A stretch of 64,000 nucleotides of DNA from Sphingomonadaceae bacterium 3R27C6 (GTDB lineage: Bacteria; Pseudomonadota; Alphaproteobacteria; Sphingomonadales; Sphingomonadaceae): positions 1 to 64,000 of the forward strand of contig SCNS01000010.1 in the NCBI GenBank assembly GCA_005503215.1. The letters run 5' to 3'. The first letter of the stretch is position 1. Every line of letters starts with the position of its first letter. The notes under the pieces were generated by a model that was not told where the DNA came from, did no database searches, and saw nothing but the letters and a program-made list of their open reading frames with translations. The position numbers and the translations under genes are program-made. Below, in pieces: positions 6,346 to 14,242 of the stretch.

Positions 6346-6665
6346 TCGAACTCCCACTGCCCCCAAGCACGAACAATCTGTTCATCAACTTGCCCGGTCG
6401 GGGTCGCGTCCGCTCTGGCGCCTACAAGGCATGGGAGAAGCGTGCGAGCGCCGCCCTGACCTTCGCGTCGTGGGACATGCCGGCCAAGCCCTACAACGTC
6501 ACGATCCGCCTCAACATGGACCATCGCGGCGATATCGACAATCGCTGCAAGGCCGTTCTGGATCTACTCGTCAAACACAAGGTCATCGACGGCGACCAGT
6601 GGGTGAACGAGCTTCACGTCTACCGCGACCGCACGGTTGGCGAATGCGTGGTGTCGTTCGGATGA
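6342..6665 (+). CDS. rusA: RusA-family Holliday junction resolvase
   Basis: The 107-residue product starts at GTG (GTGA overlap). It has the family pattern: an N-terminal PPSTNNLF stretch, a basic AYKAWEKRA region, and the acidic metal site HRGDIDNRCKAVLDLL (Asp64, Asp66 and Asp74), followed by VIDGDQWV. RusA-type enzymes cut four-way junctions arising during phage recombination or replication. Length is close to the usual 100-120 residues. Confidence 0.92.
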   Translation: MIELPLPPSTNNLFINLPGRGRVRSGAYKAWEKRASAALTFASWDMPAKPYNVTIRLNMDHRGDIDNRCKAVLDLLVKHKVIDGDQWVNELHVYRDRTVGECVVSFG

Positions 6666-7495
6666 GCGGCTTCATTACCATGCAGCGAGAAGCGCTCGAG
6701 CACCCTCTACTGAAAGACGGGGAGCGTTTTCGCGCATGGTTCTGGCTTGTCGCTCGAGCAGCATGGCGTCCCACGCCCTTTGACGTCGGCGGGAAGATCA
6801 TCACCCTCCAGCGTGGCCAACTTTGCGCCTCTGTGCGCCAGCTCGCAGAGGCATGGGGCATGTCAAAAAGCGCTGTGGAGCGGTTCGTTGCCCGACTGAA
6901 AACCGAGACAATGGTCGAGACGGAAGCGGGACACGGGCGACTGGTCATAACTATCTGCAATTACAACAAATATCAGGATCTGGAAAGCATGGCCCGAGAC
7001 ACCGGCGGGACAGCAACCGAGACACCAGCGGGACAGCGGCGGGACATAAAAGAACCATTGAACCATGGAACCATACAAGAAGCTAACGCTTCTTGTGCGC
7101 CCAAAGCCCGCAAAAGCGCTCCGCTGAAATCCCTTCCCGATGATTGGCAGCCTCTGCTCACCCCAGCGGCGCAGCGCGTCGTCGATGGCTGGCCCCCTGG
7201 TCGCCTCGAGCGGGAGGCGGCGACCTTCCGCGACCACGCTGCCGATAAGGGCCGGACCTCGAGGGACTGGCAGGCAGCATTCCGCAAATGGATCGAAAAC
7301 GCAGAGAAGTGGCACCCCGGACATGGAAAACAGCAACAACGTAACGGCCCTGCATCAACCCTCGACGCAATGCGCCGAGCCATTGAGCTTACTGGAGGCC
7401 CGGAAAAATGCGGCACCTCCGCCGCGGGAACAGATGATTGGCGAGCTGACCCGATGCCTGACCCTGTGCGCGCCCTCGGGTATGTCCAGCGATGA
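6662..7495 (+). CDS. Phage replication protein (replisome-organiser type)
   Basis: The 277-residue product begins MSGFITMQREALEHPLL. The first 110 residues form a winged helix domain typical of phage replication initiators (QLCASVRQLAEAWGMSKSAV, then YNKYQ), followed by a Thr/Ala/Gln-rich linker and a C-terminal helical region (FRKWIENAEKW..STLDAMRRAIEL). It is placed with RusA and the DnaA-like gene. Its last 173 bases overlap the next gene in another frame. No helicase or primase motif is present; the phage presumably recruits host enzymes. Confidence 0.7.
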   Translation: MSGFITMQREALEHPLLKDGERFRAWFWLVARAAWRPTPFDVGGKIITLQRGQLCASVRQLAEAWGMSKSAVERFVARLKTETMVETEAGHGRLVITICNYNKYQDLESMARDTGGTATETPAGQRRDIKEPLNHGTIQEANASCAPKARKSAPLKSLPDDWQPLLTPAAQRVVDGWPPGRLEREAATFRDHAADKGRTSRDWQAAFRKWIENAEKWHPGHGKQQQRNGPASTLDAMRRAIELTGGPEKCGTSAAGTDDWRADPMPDPVRALGYVQR

Positions 7496-7826
7496 GCGAG
7501 CCGTATGGCTGGCAACCGCTTGGGCCGAAGTCTCCCACATTCCTGCTGGCACGTTTGAGGGCGCTTGTGCCGCTGCCCGCAAGATAGTTGATCACCCTTC
7601 GAAGATCGTCCCCGCGATCATCAAGGAAAGCGCCTTCATGACGGATTTGTTTATCCGTCGCCGCAACGAGGAAGAGGCCGCTTGGCGGAATCGCAACGCC
7701 CCGCGGCTCACGGTTGCCGAGCCTGACGCGGACCCGTTGGCTGCCGACCGCGAGGAGGTGTCGGCGATGATGGCCGATTTGGTCGCCTCGCTCAAAGGCA
7801 AGGCGATCACCCCTGATAGCCCATGA
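7323..7826 (+). CDS. Phage protein downstream of the replication gene
   Basis: The frame is 167 residues from ATG 7323; an internal ATG at 7434 (MIGELTRCL) would give 130 residues and a shorter overlap. The 7434 start fits because the conserved-looking part begins there (LCAPSGMSSDERAVWLATAWAEV..KIVPAIIKES). The C-terminus is acidic. It may be a replication accessory protein by position. Start uncertain. Confidence 0.55.
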   Translation: MENSNNVTALHQPSTQCAEPLSLLEARKNAAPPPREQMIGELTRCLTLCAPSGMSSDERAVWLATAWAEVSHIPAGTFEGACAAARKIVDHPSKIVPAIIKESAFMTDLFIRRRNEEEAAWRNRNAPRLTVAEPDADPLAADREEVSAMMADLVASLKGKAITPDSP

Positions 7827-7981
7827 CCCCCACCAACTGCAAGCCACCCCGCACCGAAAGCAACGTCCGCGTTCGCTTCCGCAACGGCGAGGCATCGAAG
7901 CACACCTACCCGCCGAAGTCCCTCAACTGGTCAGACCGTAATTGGGATTTCGACATAGCATTTTGGAAAGAGGAGAATTGA
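7823..7981 (+). CDS. Small phage protein, 52 residues
   Basis: The frame begins MTPTNCKPPRTESNVRVRFR at an ATGA overlap with the previous stop (7823-7826) and ends at a TGA one base before the next ATG. It looks like a small beta-rich fold ending in an aromatic segment (WSDRNWDFDIAFW). Such short phage proteins are often present but unannotated. Function unknown. Its last codons carry the AGAGGAG ribosome site of the next gene. Confidence 0.6.
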   Translation: MTPTNCKPPRTESNVRVRFRNGEASKHTYPPKSLNWSDRNWDFDIAFWKEEN

Positions 7982-7982
7982 G

Positions 7983-8222
7983 ATGACTGACGCAATCCAT
8001 CCCGCACCCGTCGAGTTTACCGCCGAACAGTTGGCCGACGATCCGATCCTGCGGTATTTCCACTACAGCCACCTGCCGCCCGCATTGCAGGCCATGTCGG
8101 TGAACTTCTGCAACATGGCTCGCATCGTCGTTTCGAATCTGCCGCGCAACGCCGAGCGGTCGGTCGCGCTGCGCAAGTTACTGGAAGCCAAGGACGCGGC
8201 GGTGCGGGCGACCGTCCAGTGA
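7983..8222 (+). CDS. Acb2/Tad1 hairpin-domain protein (likely anti-CBASS/anti-Thoeris sponge)
   Basis: The 79-residue product has a disordered acidic N-terminus and then a conserved-looking two-helix block: RYFHYSHLPPALQ, then ARIVVSNLPRNAERSVALRK and LLEAKDAAVRA. This is the pattern I associate with the Acb2/Tad1 hairpin family of small phage proteins. Characterised members form oligomers that sequester cyclic nucleotide or cyclic ADP-ribose signals made by CBASS or Thoeris defences. The assignment is from pattern memory. A strong AGAGGAG ribosome site precedes the ATG, suggesting high expression. It lies among small accessory genes between replication and packaging modules, a common place for anti-defence genes. 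Confidence 0.7.
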   Translation: MTDAIHPAPVEFTAEQLADDPILRYFHYSHLPPALQAMSVNFCNMARIVVSNLPRNAERSVALRKLLEAKDAAVRATVQ

Positions 8223-8533
8223 CCACCCCACTGATCGAGGAAATCGCGCGGGGCCTCTGCCGAGATGGCGGCCTGTGCGTCGGCTTCTGCCACAAACAGC
8301 GGTGCTATAGCGCAATTGCCGCTTACGGCACACAGGCCCAAGCCGCTCTCGCCGTCATAACAGAAGCCGGTTACGCGATAGTACCGGTAGAGCCGACTGA
8401 GGGGATGCTCGCCAACGAGCCGTGTCCCGCCGAAGCGGAAGGAATCTGGCGCGCGATGATCGCCGCCACCCATGACCACATTATGCCAGCTATTCAGACG
8501 GTTGGCCCTCTCGATAGCGAGAAGGGGGAATGA
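8219..8533 (+). CDS. Phage protein, unknown
   Basis: The 104-residue product starts at GTG in a GTGA overlap with the sponge-like gene. It has an N-terminal Cys/His group (GLCRDGGLCVGFCHKQRC) that may bind a metal, then an alternating Ala-rich part (AQAALAVITEAGYAIVP) and a C-terminal helical region. Similar small proteins with an Ala-rich middle occur in many alphaproteobacterial prophages, but I do not know a function. Confidence 0.6.
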   Translation: MTTPLIEEIARGLCRDGGLCVGFCHKQRCYSAIAAYGTQAQAALAVITEAGYAIVPVEPTEGMLANEPCPAEAEGIWRAMIAATHDHIMPAIQTVGPLDSEKGE

Positions 8534-8715
8534 GCCTCTGGACACGCCTCCGCGATTTATTCGGCCCGCGCGCTGAAATCCACATCGGGCGGCCGATGAC
8601 CGACGACGAGAGCGAGGCTTTCGATGAGGTCTTTGTGCATTTCAACAAGACGTTTGAGGCGATGGACGAGCTTTCGCGCCGCATCGCCAGCAACAATGGG
8701 AAGGGCAAGGCATAA
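8530..8715 (+). CDS. Small phage protein, unknown
   Basis: The 61-residue product (MSLWTRLRDLFGPRAEIHIG) has an amphipathic N-terminal helix, possibly membrane-associating, then an acidic middle and a helical, basic end. Starts in an ATGA overlap and ends in a TAATG overlap with the next gene. No family is recognised. Confidence 0.5.
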   Translation: MSLWTRLRDLFGPRAEIHIGRPMTDDESEAFDEVFVHFNKTFEAMDELSRRIASNNGKGKA

Positions 8716-8900
8716 TGGCACGGGGGCGCCCCTCCGGACAGATGACCCACAGGCGCCGACAGGTGCTTGAGGAGTATATCGACGCCGCGCAGGATGGCGA
8801 GCGCGTATCCCTCGCTCGCATTGCCCGCCGCTGTGGATTGCACGACTACCGCGATGCGCGTAGGATCGTGACGGACTTGAAGAGGCTGGGTGCGATATGA
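8715..8900 (+). CDS. Small helix-turn-helix protein
   Basis: The 61-residue product opens with a basic AT-hook-like MARGRPSG, then a winged-helix core (RRQVLEEYIDAAQDGERVSL, then ARIARRCGLHDYRDARRIVTDL). The start overlaps the previous stop as TAATG. It lies upstream of the packaging module, so late-gene regulation is possible (inference). Confidence 0.55.
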   Translation: MARGRPSGQMTHRRRQVLEEYIDAAQDGERVSLARIARRCGLHDYRDARRIVTDLKRLGAI

Positions 8901-9151
8901 GCATATTCGACATTTCGGTTAATGGCGGAGCGGCCCAGAAGCTCTCCGTAGAGACCACGCAATATATCGCGGCAGCCGTCGCCGTCCCAGCCCTGCTTGG
9001 CATCGAAGATTATCCGGTCAGGGTAAAGATTTGGGTGGATGCCGTTGTGGCTGATTATCCTCCGCTCCATTTCGAAATTGATCGCTCCGGCGGAGAGGCG
9101 AGACAGATCGTCCAGCGCTATGACGGCGAACGGATATTGGTGCGCCCCTGA
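8897..9151 (+). CDS. Phage protein upstream of terminase, unknown
   Basis: The 84-residue product has alternating beta strands and one Ala-rich helix (TTQYIAAAVAVPALLGI). It is the last of the ATGA-coupled accessory genes; a 50-base gap follows before the terminase small subunit. No family is recognised. Confidence 0.5.
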   Translation: MSIFDISVNGGAAQKLSVETTQYIAAAVAVPALLGIEDYPVRVKIWVDAVVADYPPLHFEIDRSGGEARQIVQRYDGERILVRP

Positions 9152-9201
9152 TTTAATACCCCGTCCCGCAGCGGATTCTAATGCTGTAATTGGTCTGCCT
9201 T

Positions 9202-9525
9202 ATGGCGGGCCTGTCCACCTCGAAAAACAATCAAGATAAATCAAACCACGGCGGCAGACGTTCGGGGGCTGGCAGAAAGGCGGGCTCTCCGAACAAGGCG
9301 ACGGCCTCGATCCGCGAGATTTCGCGCCAGTATACCGATCAGGCAATCAACGCCCTTGTCGCTGTGCTGTCGAATGACGATGAGCCCGCCGCCGCTCGCG
9401 TCTCAGCCGCCAATTCGCTTCTGGATCGTGGCTACGGGAAAGCGGCAACGATTATCCAAGGCGATGAGGATGGCGGCGCTGTCGCTTTCGTTCTCCGCGA
9501 CATGAACGCGAACAAGAATGCGTGA
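9202..9525 (+). CDS. Terminase small subunit
   Basis: The 107-residue product begins MAGLSTSKNN. It carries the basic GGRRSGAGRKAGSPNK segment followed by helical repeats (INALVAVLSNDDEPAAARVSAANSLLDRGYGKA), typical of small terminase proteins that recognise phage DNA. The start at 9202 is the first ATG; TTG at 9190 is possible. It overlaps the large subunit by 8 bases, supporting the pairing. Confidence 0.8.
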   Translation: MAGLSTSKNNQDKSNHGGRRSGAGRKAGSPNKATASIREISRQYTDQAINALVAVLSNDDEPAAARVSAANSLLDRGYGKAATIIQGDEDGGAVAFVLRDMNANKNA

Positions 9526-10915
9526 GGTGGTTATCCCTCGTGCCGATTGGGCCCTGCGTGACTATCAGCGGGGGCTATGGCAGGCGACCGCAGTGGAGGG
9601 GCGAAGCGCGGTTGCCTGTATGCACCGACGAGCTGGCAAGGATGAGGTTCTGTTGAACGCCTCACTCGTCCAGGCGCTCAAGCATCCCGCCAGCTACGCC
9701 TACATGCTCCCCGAAAGCGCCCACGCCCGTCGCGCCATATGGCAGGCGGTCAACCCTCATACGGGCAAGCGGCGCATTCTGGAGACATTTACGCCCGACG
9801 TCTTGTCGAGCGATCCGAACGAGACTGAGATGCGCCTCAACTTGGTCAACGGTTCGGTCGTCACATTCTTCGGATCGGACAACTACAACCGCATGGTCGG
9901 TGCCTCGCTGCGCGGCATTGTGTCATCGGAACACGCGCTATCCCATCCCAGCGCATATGCGTTCTTCTCGCCAATGCTTCGTGAAAATGGGGGTTGGTTT
10001 TGGGCCATCTCGACACCGCGCGGCCGCAATCACTTCCACAACCTTTACAAATATGCGGAGAAGTCGTCGGCTTGGCATACCGAGTATCTCCCGGCAACGG
10101 AGACCGGCGCGCTCAACGACAACCAGCTGAAAGATGCGCTTGACGAATATGTCGCCCTCTACGGAGAGGGCCAAGGCACCGCGCTCTTTAACCAAGAATA
10201 TCTGTGCGATTGGAACGCTGCGATCCTTGGGGCATATTATGGCCGCGAGATCATGGCGGTTCGCACTGAGGGCCGCATCGACGCAACCCTAGAGGCCGTC
10301 GAAGGCATTCCAGTCCACCGGGCTTGGGACATCGGCGTTCGCGACGACACGTCCATCTGGTGGTTCCAGGTCGTCGGCTCGCAGATATTCATCCTCGATT
10401 GCTACAGCCAGCCTGGCGTCAGCGACATAGCCGAATTTGCCAGCATGATCGCGGAGAAGGACGCGGAACATGGCTGGAATACCGGCGCCTTGGAGCGCCC
10501 GATTGACTTTGTCCCGCACGACGCCCGCCAGCGCGTATGGGGCATGAAGAAAGGCCGCCTTGAGACGATGCAGGAGGAGGGGCTCAAACCCCAAGTCGTC
10601 GAAGGCATGTCCGTGCTCGACGGTATCAACGCTGCCCGCCGCACGCTGCCCCGTGTCGTGTTCCATGAACGCTGCGAGGAGTTGGGCATTGCCGCTCTGG
10701 AGCAGTATCAGCGCGAGTGGGACGACGACAACAAGGTCTTTCGCCAGCATCCGCTCCACAATTGGGCAAGCCATCTGGCGGACGCGTTCCGTTATCTGGC
10801 GCTCGCATGGCGTGAGGCCTACGCGCCTCCGCCCCCCAAGGCCGCCAATCTCAACATGGCCGACAACCGGATGACGCTGGACATGATCCGCAAAGGAGCC
10901 CGCGCGTGCAGGTGA
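9518..10915 (+). CDS. Terminase large subunit
   Basis: The 465-residue ATPase-nuclease packages DNA into the procapsid. Visible motifs: Walker A-like HRRAGKDE (36-43), Walker B/catalytic acid region RGIVSSEHAL with Glu138, a coupling-motif-like WAISTPRGRNHF (162-173), and the nuclease domain beginning AWDIGVRDDTSIW (269-281, metal-binding Asp271), with a later WASHLADAFRYLA that closes the nuclease site. Length is usual for podovirus-like terminases. Confidence 0.93.
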   Translation: MREVVIPRADWALRDYQRGLWQATAVEGRSAVACMHRRAGKDEVLLNASLVQALKHPASYAYMLPESAHARRAIWQAVNPHTGKRRILETFTPDVLSSDPNETEMRLNLVNGSVVTFFGSDNYNRMVGASLRGIVSSEHALSHPSAYAFFSPMLRENGGWFWAISTPRGRNHFHNLYKYAEKSSAWHTEYLPATETGALNDNQLKDALDEYVALYGEGQGTALFNQEYLCDWNAAILGAYYGREIMAVRTEGRIDATLEAVEGIPVHRAWDIGVRDDTSIWWFQVVGSQIFILDCYSQPGVSDIAEFASMIAEKDAEHGWNTGALERPIDFVPHDARQRVWGMKKGRLETMQEEGLKPQVVEGMSVLDGINAARRTLPRVVFHERCEELGIAALEQYQREWDDDNKVFRQHPLHNWASHLADAFRYLALAWREAYAPPPPKAANLNMADNRMTLDMIRKGARACR

Positions 10916-13305
10916 TCGACGAGGAAAAGGGCCGCACCGAAGCCGAACAGGTTCTGGATAACATCCTGACCAGCCAGCGCGCGTTCAAGGCGTACAACCA
11001 CTTCTGCGACCGCATCGACCGGATTTATTCCGACCGCGACGAGATGGGCGAGACGCTTGGGGTGATTGGGCTGACCGATCGCCGCTATGACCTGTTCTGG
11101 TCGAGCATCGAGGTATTGAAGCCCGCGATCTACGCGCAGCCGCCGGCTGTCGTTGTGAAGCCGCGTTTCAACGACGCCAACGCCACCGACAAGATGACCT
11201 CCGAGCTATTGGAGCGCGTCATCAACAGCGAATTTGAGCGCGGGCATATCAACGAATCCATGCTCATGGTCCGCGATGACATGGCACTGCTGAACCGCGG
11301 CGTCCTCTGGGTCACGCATGAGGAGGGCGACGGCAACGCGGTCTGCACCGAATGGCTCGACCGTGAGGATTTCGCGCACGATCCCGCACGATGCTGGCGC
11401 GATGTAAGCTGGGTCGCTCGTCGCGCCTGGTTGACGCTTGAGGAGATGAAGGAGCGCTTTGAGGGTGTTAGCGACGATCTCTGGCAGAAGGCTTTCTTCG
11501 GCGAGAAGCGGGATAACGGCGGCTACCACTATGGCGATGACGCCTGCATCCCTGAAAAGGCCGCAGTTTGGGAGGTGTGGGACCGCAATGAAAAGCGGGT
11601 GCGCTGGGTTGTCGAGGGGATTGACGAGTTCCTTGACGACGCCGAGCCGCATCTGAACCTCAGCGACTTCTTCCCGTGCCCGCGTCCCGCATATGGCACA
11701 CTGATCCGCCGCACCCTCATCCCGCAGCCCGATTACAAGCGGTATGCGGTGCATCTGGATCAGGTGAACGACCTGACCCGCCGTATCTATGACCTGCTCG
11801 ATCGCATCCGCGTAATGGGCTTTATCGCTGGTGGCGGCGATGTTGGCTCGGCCGTGCAAACCGCACTGGCAGAGGTGGATTCCAGCGCAATCATCATTCC
11901 TGTGCCTGGGGCCGCTTTGACAGCTACAGGCGGCGCCGCGAACATGATCGCGTGGTTGCCGCTCGACGTGATCGCCACGACCATCACCGGCATGATCGAT
12001 GCCCGCGCGCAGTTGTTCGCCGACTTCGACCGGCTGTCCGGCATTTCGGACATCATGCGCGGCGAAACCGAGGCGGAGGAAACCTTGGGCGCTCAGCGTC
12101 TCAAGTCGCAATATGGCTCGGTTCGGGTGCGCGACAAGAAGGATGAGCTCATCAGGCTGTCACGCGATGCCGCGCGCATCTCTGGCGAGATCATCTGCGA
12201 CAACTTCACGCAAGAGGAATTGCTTGAGATTTCGCAGATGGACATCCCGACGCGCAGGGAAGTCGATAAGTCAATCAAAGACCTTGAGAAAGCCGCCCGC
12301 GCTGAAATGGAGCAGCTAACCGAGGGTATGGACGAGCCGCAGGACGAGGAGCAGGCGCAGCAGATGCAGGCGCAGTTGCAGCAGGCGCAGCAGCAGATCC
12401 AGGAGAAGTATTCACCGCAGTTCCAGCAGCTTGAACAGGCTGTTGTGATTGAGGACGTGATGAAGCTGGTCCGCGACGACCGCGCTCGCTCGCTGATCAT
12501 CGACGTCGAAACCGATAGCACGGTGATGACCGACGAGATGGCGGAGAAAGCGGCCCGCTCCGAGTTCCTCAATGCGTTCTCAGGTGCGATTTCCGCAACA
12601 CAGCCGTTGATGGCCGCTGGCGAGAAGGGCGCGAAGCTAGCGGGCGCGATGATGAAGTTCGCGCTCCAACCCTTCAACGTGTCCCGCGATCTTGATGCGA
12701 CCATTGATGAGTTTGTGGAAGCGGCTCCTGAGATCGCCGCTGCGATGGGCGCCAGCGACGATGGCGAGGGACTGGCCGAAGCTCAGGGCAAGCTCGCAGA
12801 GGCCGAGATGGCGAAGGCTCAGGCGGCCATGACCAAGGTTCAGGCCGATAGCCAGCTCAAGCAGGCCGAGAACGAGCGCAAGATGATGGAATTCCAGCAG
12901 AAGGCGCAGTCTGACCAGATGAAGACGATGGGCGACGCCGAGAAGCTGCGCCAGTCGGCAGAGGTCAACGGTATCAAGGCGCAGGAAGCCTTGGCGAAGG
13001 TTGATCTACTCCGCGCCCAGATCGTCAAGACCTTGGCCGACGCTGGCGTGACTGTCGATAAACAGGCGCTCGACGAGTTCAAGAGCGTGTCGGACATCGA
13101 GCTACGCCAGAATGACCAACAGATGAAGGCGGCAGGCATGGTCGCCGACCAAGAGGCGCGTCAGGTCGATCAGGCCATGAGCGCGGAGGATCGCCAGCGG
13201 CAGGCTGTCGAGAGCGAGCGAGACGCCGAGTTCCGCGAGCGTGGTGAGAGCCGTGCGGATCGCAGCCAGGACTTTGCCGAACGCACGGCGGAGCAAGGTG
13301 AATGA
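10906..13305 (+). CDS. Portal (head-tail connector) protein
   Basis: The 799-residue product starts at GTG with AAAGGAG 8 bases upstream and overlaps the terminase end by 10 bases. The first 500 residues have portal-like features (SSIEVLKPAIYAQPPAV, GVLWVTHEEGDG, and a QVNDLTRRIYDLLDRIR stem region). From about 470 onward the chain is extremely Gln/Glu/Ala-rich and predicted to be coiled coil to the C-terminus, an unusually long extension. It probably forms the dodecameric DNA portal; part of the C-terminal region could form a barrel inside the capsid. Confidence 0.85.
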   Translation: MQVIDEEKGRTEAEQVLDNILTSQRAFKAYNHFCDRIDRIYSDRDEMGETLGVIGLTDRRYDLFWSSIEVLKPAIYAQPPAVVVKPRFNDANATDKMTSELLERVINSEFERGHINESMLMVRDDMALLNRGVLWVTHEEGDGNAVCTEWLDREDFAHDPARCWRDVSWVARRAWLTLEEMKERFEGVSDDLWQKAFFGEKRDNGGYHYGDDACIPEKAAVWEVWDRNEKRVRWVVEGIDEFLDDAEPHLNLSDFFPCPRPAYGTLIRRTLIPQPDYKRYAVHLDQVNDLTRRIYDLLDRIRVMGFIAGGGDVGSAVQTALAEVDSSAIIIPVPGAALTATGGAANMIAWLPLDVIATTITGMIDARAQLFADFDRLSGISDIMRGETEAEETLGAQRLKSQYGSVRVRDKKDELIRLSRDAARISGEIICDNFTQEELLEISQMDIPTRREVDKSIKDLEKAARAEMEQLTEGMDEPQDEEQAQQMQAQLQQAQQQIQEKYSPQFQQLEQAVVIEDVMKLVRDDRARSLIIDVETDSTVMTDEMAEKAARSEFLNAFSGAISATQPLMAAGEKGAKLAGAMMKFALQPFNVSRDLDATIDEFVEAAPEIAAAMGASDDGEGLAEAQGKLAEAEMAKAQAAMTKVQADSQLKQAENERKMMEFQQKAQSDQMKTMGDAEKLRQSAEVNGIKAQEALAKVDLLRAQIVKTLADAGVTVDKQALDEFKSVSDIELRQNDQQMKAAGMVADQEARQVDQAMSAEDRQRQAVESERDAEFRERGESRADRSQDFAERTAEQGE

Positions 13306-13466
13306 GCGGGCCTCCCATCGTGATTGTTGAATCTGGCGGCCTACCGGTCACGGAAGTCGCAAGCGGTGCACCTGTTTTTACCGAAGTCGCGGCGGGCGGC
13401 ATCCCTGTGACCATCGTTGAAGGCGCGACCCCCGTCGTGATCGAGCGCCTTCCTGTTGAGGAGTGA
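13302..13466 (+). CDS. Small beta-repeat phage protein, 54 residues
   Basis: The frame begins MSGPPIVIVESGGLPVTEVA in an ATGA overlap with the portal stop. It contains about three copies of a strand-turn unit (GGLPVTEVASGA, GAPVFTEVAAGG, GGIPVTIVEGAT), suggesting a small beta-solenoid-like or trimeric fibre piece. It lies in the head module, so a minor head or decoration role is possible. Its stop precedes the ribosome site of the next gene. Confidence 0.6.
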   Translation: MSGPPIVIVESGGLPVTEVASGAPVFTEVAAGGIPVTIVEGATPVVIERLPVEE

Positions 13467-13471
13467 ATGAA

Positions 13472-13687
13472 ATGGCTGATATTCGACGATTGACCGCCTT
13501 GGGCATGTCGCCCGAGCTTGCAACCGAAGCCGCTTCGCAGATTGACGGCGCGGTGTCTGGTAATACGGCTGTGGCTGCGCTGACTACTATCGCAACCGCC
13601 GATGCGATCGACCCCGCTACCACGATGGCGCTGGTCAACATCTGCAAGGCGAAGATCAACACCATCATCACGGCGCTCCAGTCGTGA
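13472..13687 (+). CDS. Small head-module protein, unknown
   Basis: The 71-residue product begins MADIRRLTALGMSPELATE. The ATG at 13472 has GAGGAG about 8 bases upstream; GTG at 13463 is a weaker choice. The protein is helical with Ala/Thr-rich stretches and one weakly hydrophobic helix at the C-terminus. It is coupled to the next gene by GTGA. Function unknown. Confidence 0.6.
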   Translation: MADIRRLTALGMSPELATEAASQIDGAVSGNTAVAALTTIATADAIDPATTMALVNICKAKINTIITALQS

Positions 13688-13842
13688 GCGGCGGCAAGGC
13701 TAAGCCAGCCAAGGCTCCCGCAAAGGATGATCCCGACAACACGCCTACCCCCGCGCCCAAGCGCGGCGACAAACCAGACGAGGCGGGCAGCGCGGACCCC
13801 GCATCGCAGTCGCTCGCTCGTCATCCCAAGGGTGATGAATGA
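13684..13842 (+). CDS. Small disordered Lys/Pro-rich protein, 52 residues
   Basis: The frame begins with GTG (MSGGKAKPAKAPAKDD) and shows stop-start overlaps at both ends (GTGA at 13684, ATGA at 13839). Composition is Lys, Pro, Ala and Asp, with no predicted fold. It may be a structural-module accessory protein. Confidence 0.5.
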   Translation: MSGGKAKPAKAPAKDDPDNTPTPAPKRGDKPDEAGSADPASQSLARHPKGDE

Positions 13843-14228
13843 CGGCATGGGGTCAGCCTCGAAGGGACGATGACCCCTATTGGCGGGAGCAGGGGAAGGT
13901 GTGGGTTGAGTATTCACCGGGCAGGAAGCGCCTTGTGGATATGAACAAGCCTCGCCCCGCTCCCGTCGCCAAGTCGGACTTTCCGTGTCCGGCGATCCAC
14001 AGCGATAATCTCCTGACCCCGCTGCAATCCATGGCCGATGGCCAGTGGTACGACAGCAAGTCGGAGATGCTGAAAACCTACAAGGCGGACGGCAACCCGC
14101 AGGGGCAGAATTACGAGATCGTCGGGGACGCCCCGATTGAGCCGTTTTCCCGCCCTTCACGCACCAAGGCAGACGACGAAGCAACGCACGCGGCAATCTC
14201 GCGCGCACTGGACGAACATGGACTATAA
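13839..14228 (+). CDS. Phage structural-module protein, unknown
   Basis: The 129-residue product starts MTAWGQPRRDDDPYWREQGK. The middle segment (FPCPAIHSDNLLTPLQSMADGQWYDSKSEMLKTYKADG) resembles a short conserved block found next to scaffold genes in related phages, reading like a zinc-free FmdB-like motif without the Cys pairs. The role is unknown. The scaffold gene follows after 14 bases. Confidence 0.6.
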   Translation: MTAWGQPRRDDDPYWREQGKVWVEYSPGRKRLVDMNKPRPAPVAKSDFPCPAIHSDNLLTPLQSMADGQWYDSKSEMLKTYKADGNPQGQNYEIVGDAPIEPFSRPSRTKADDEATHAAISRALDEHGL

Positions 14229-14242
14229 GGGAGTTCCAGGGG

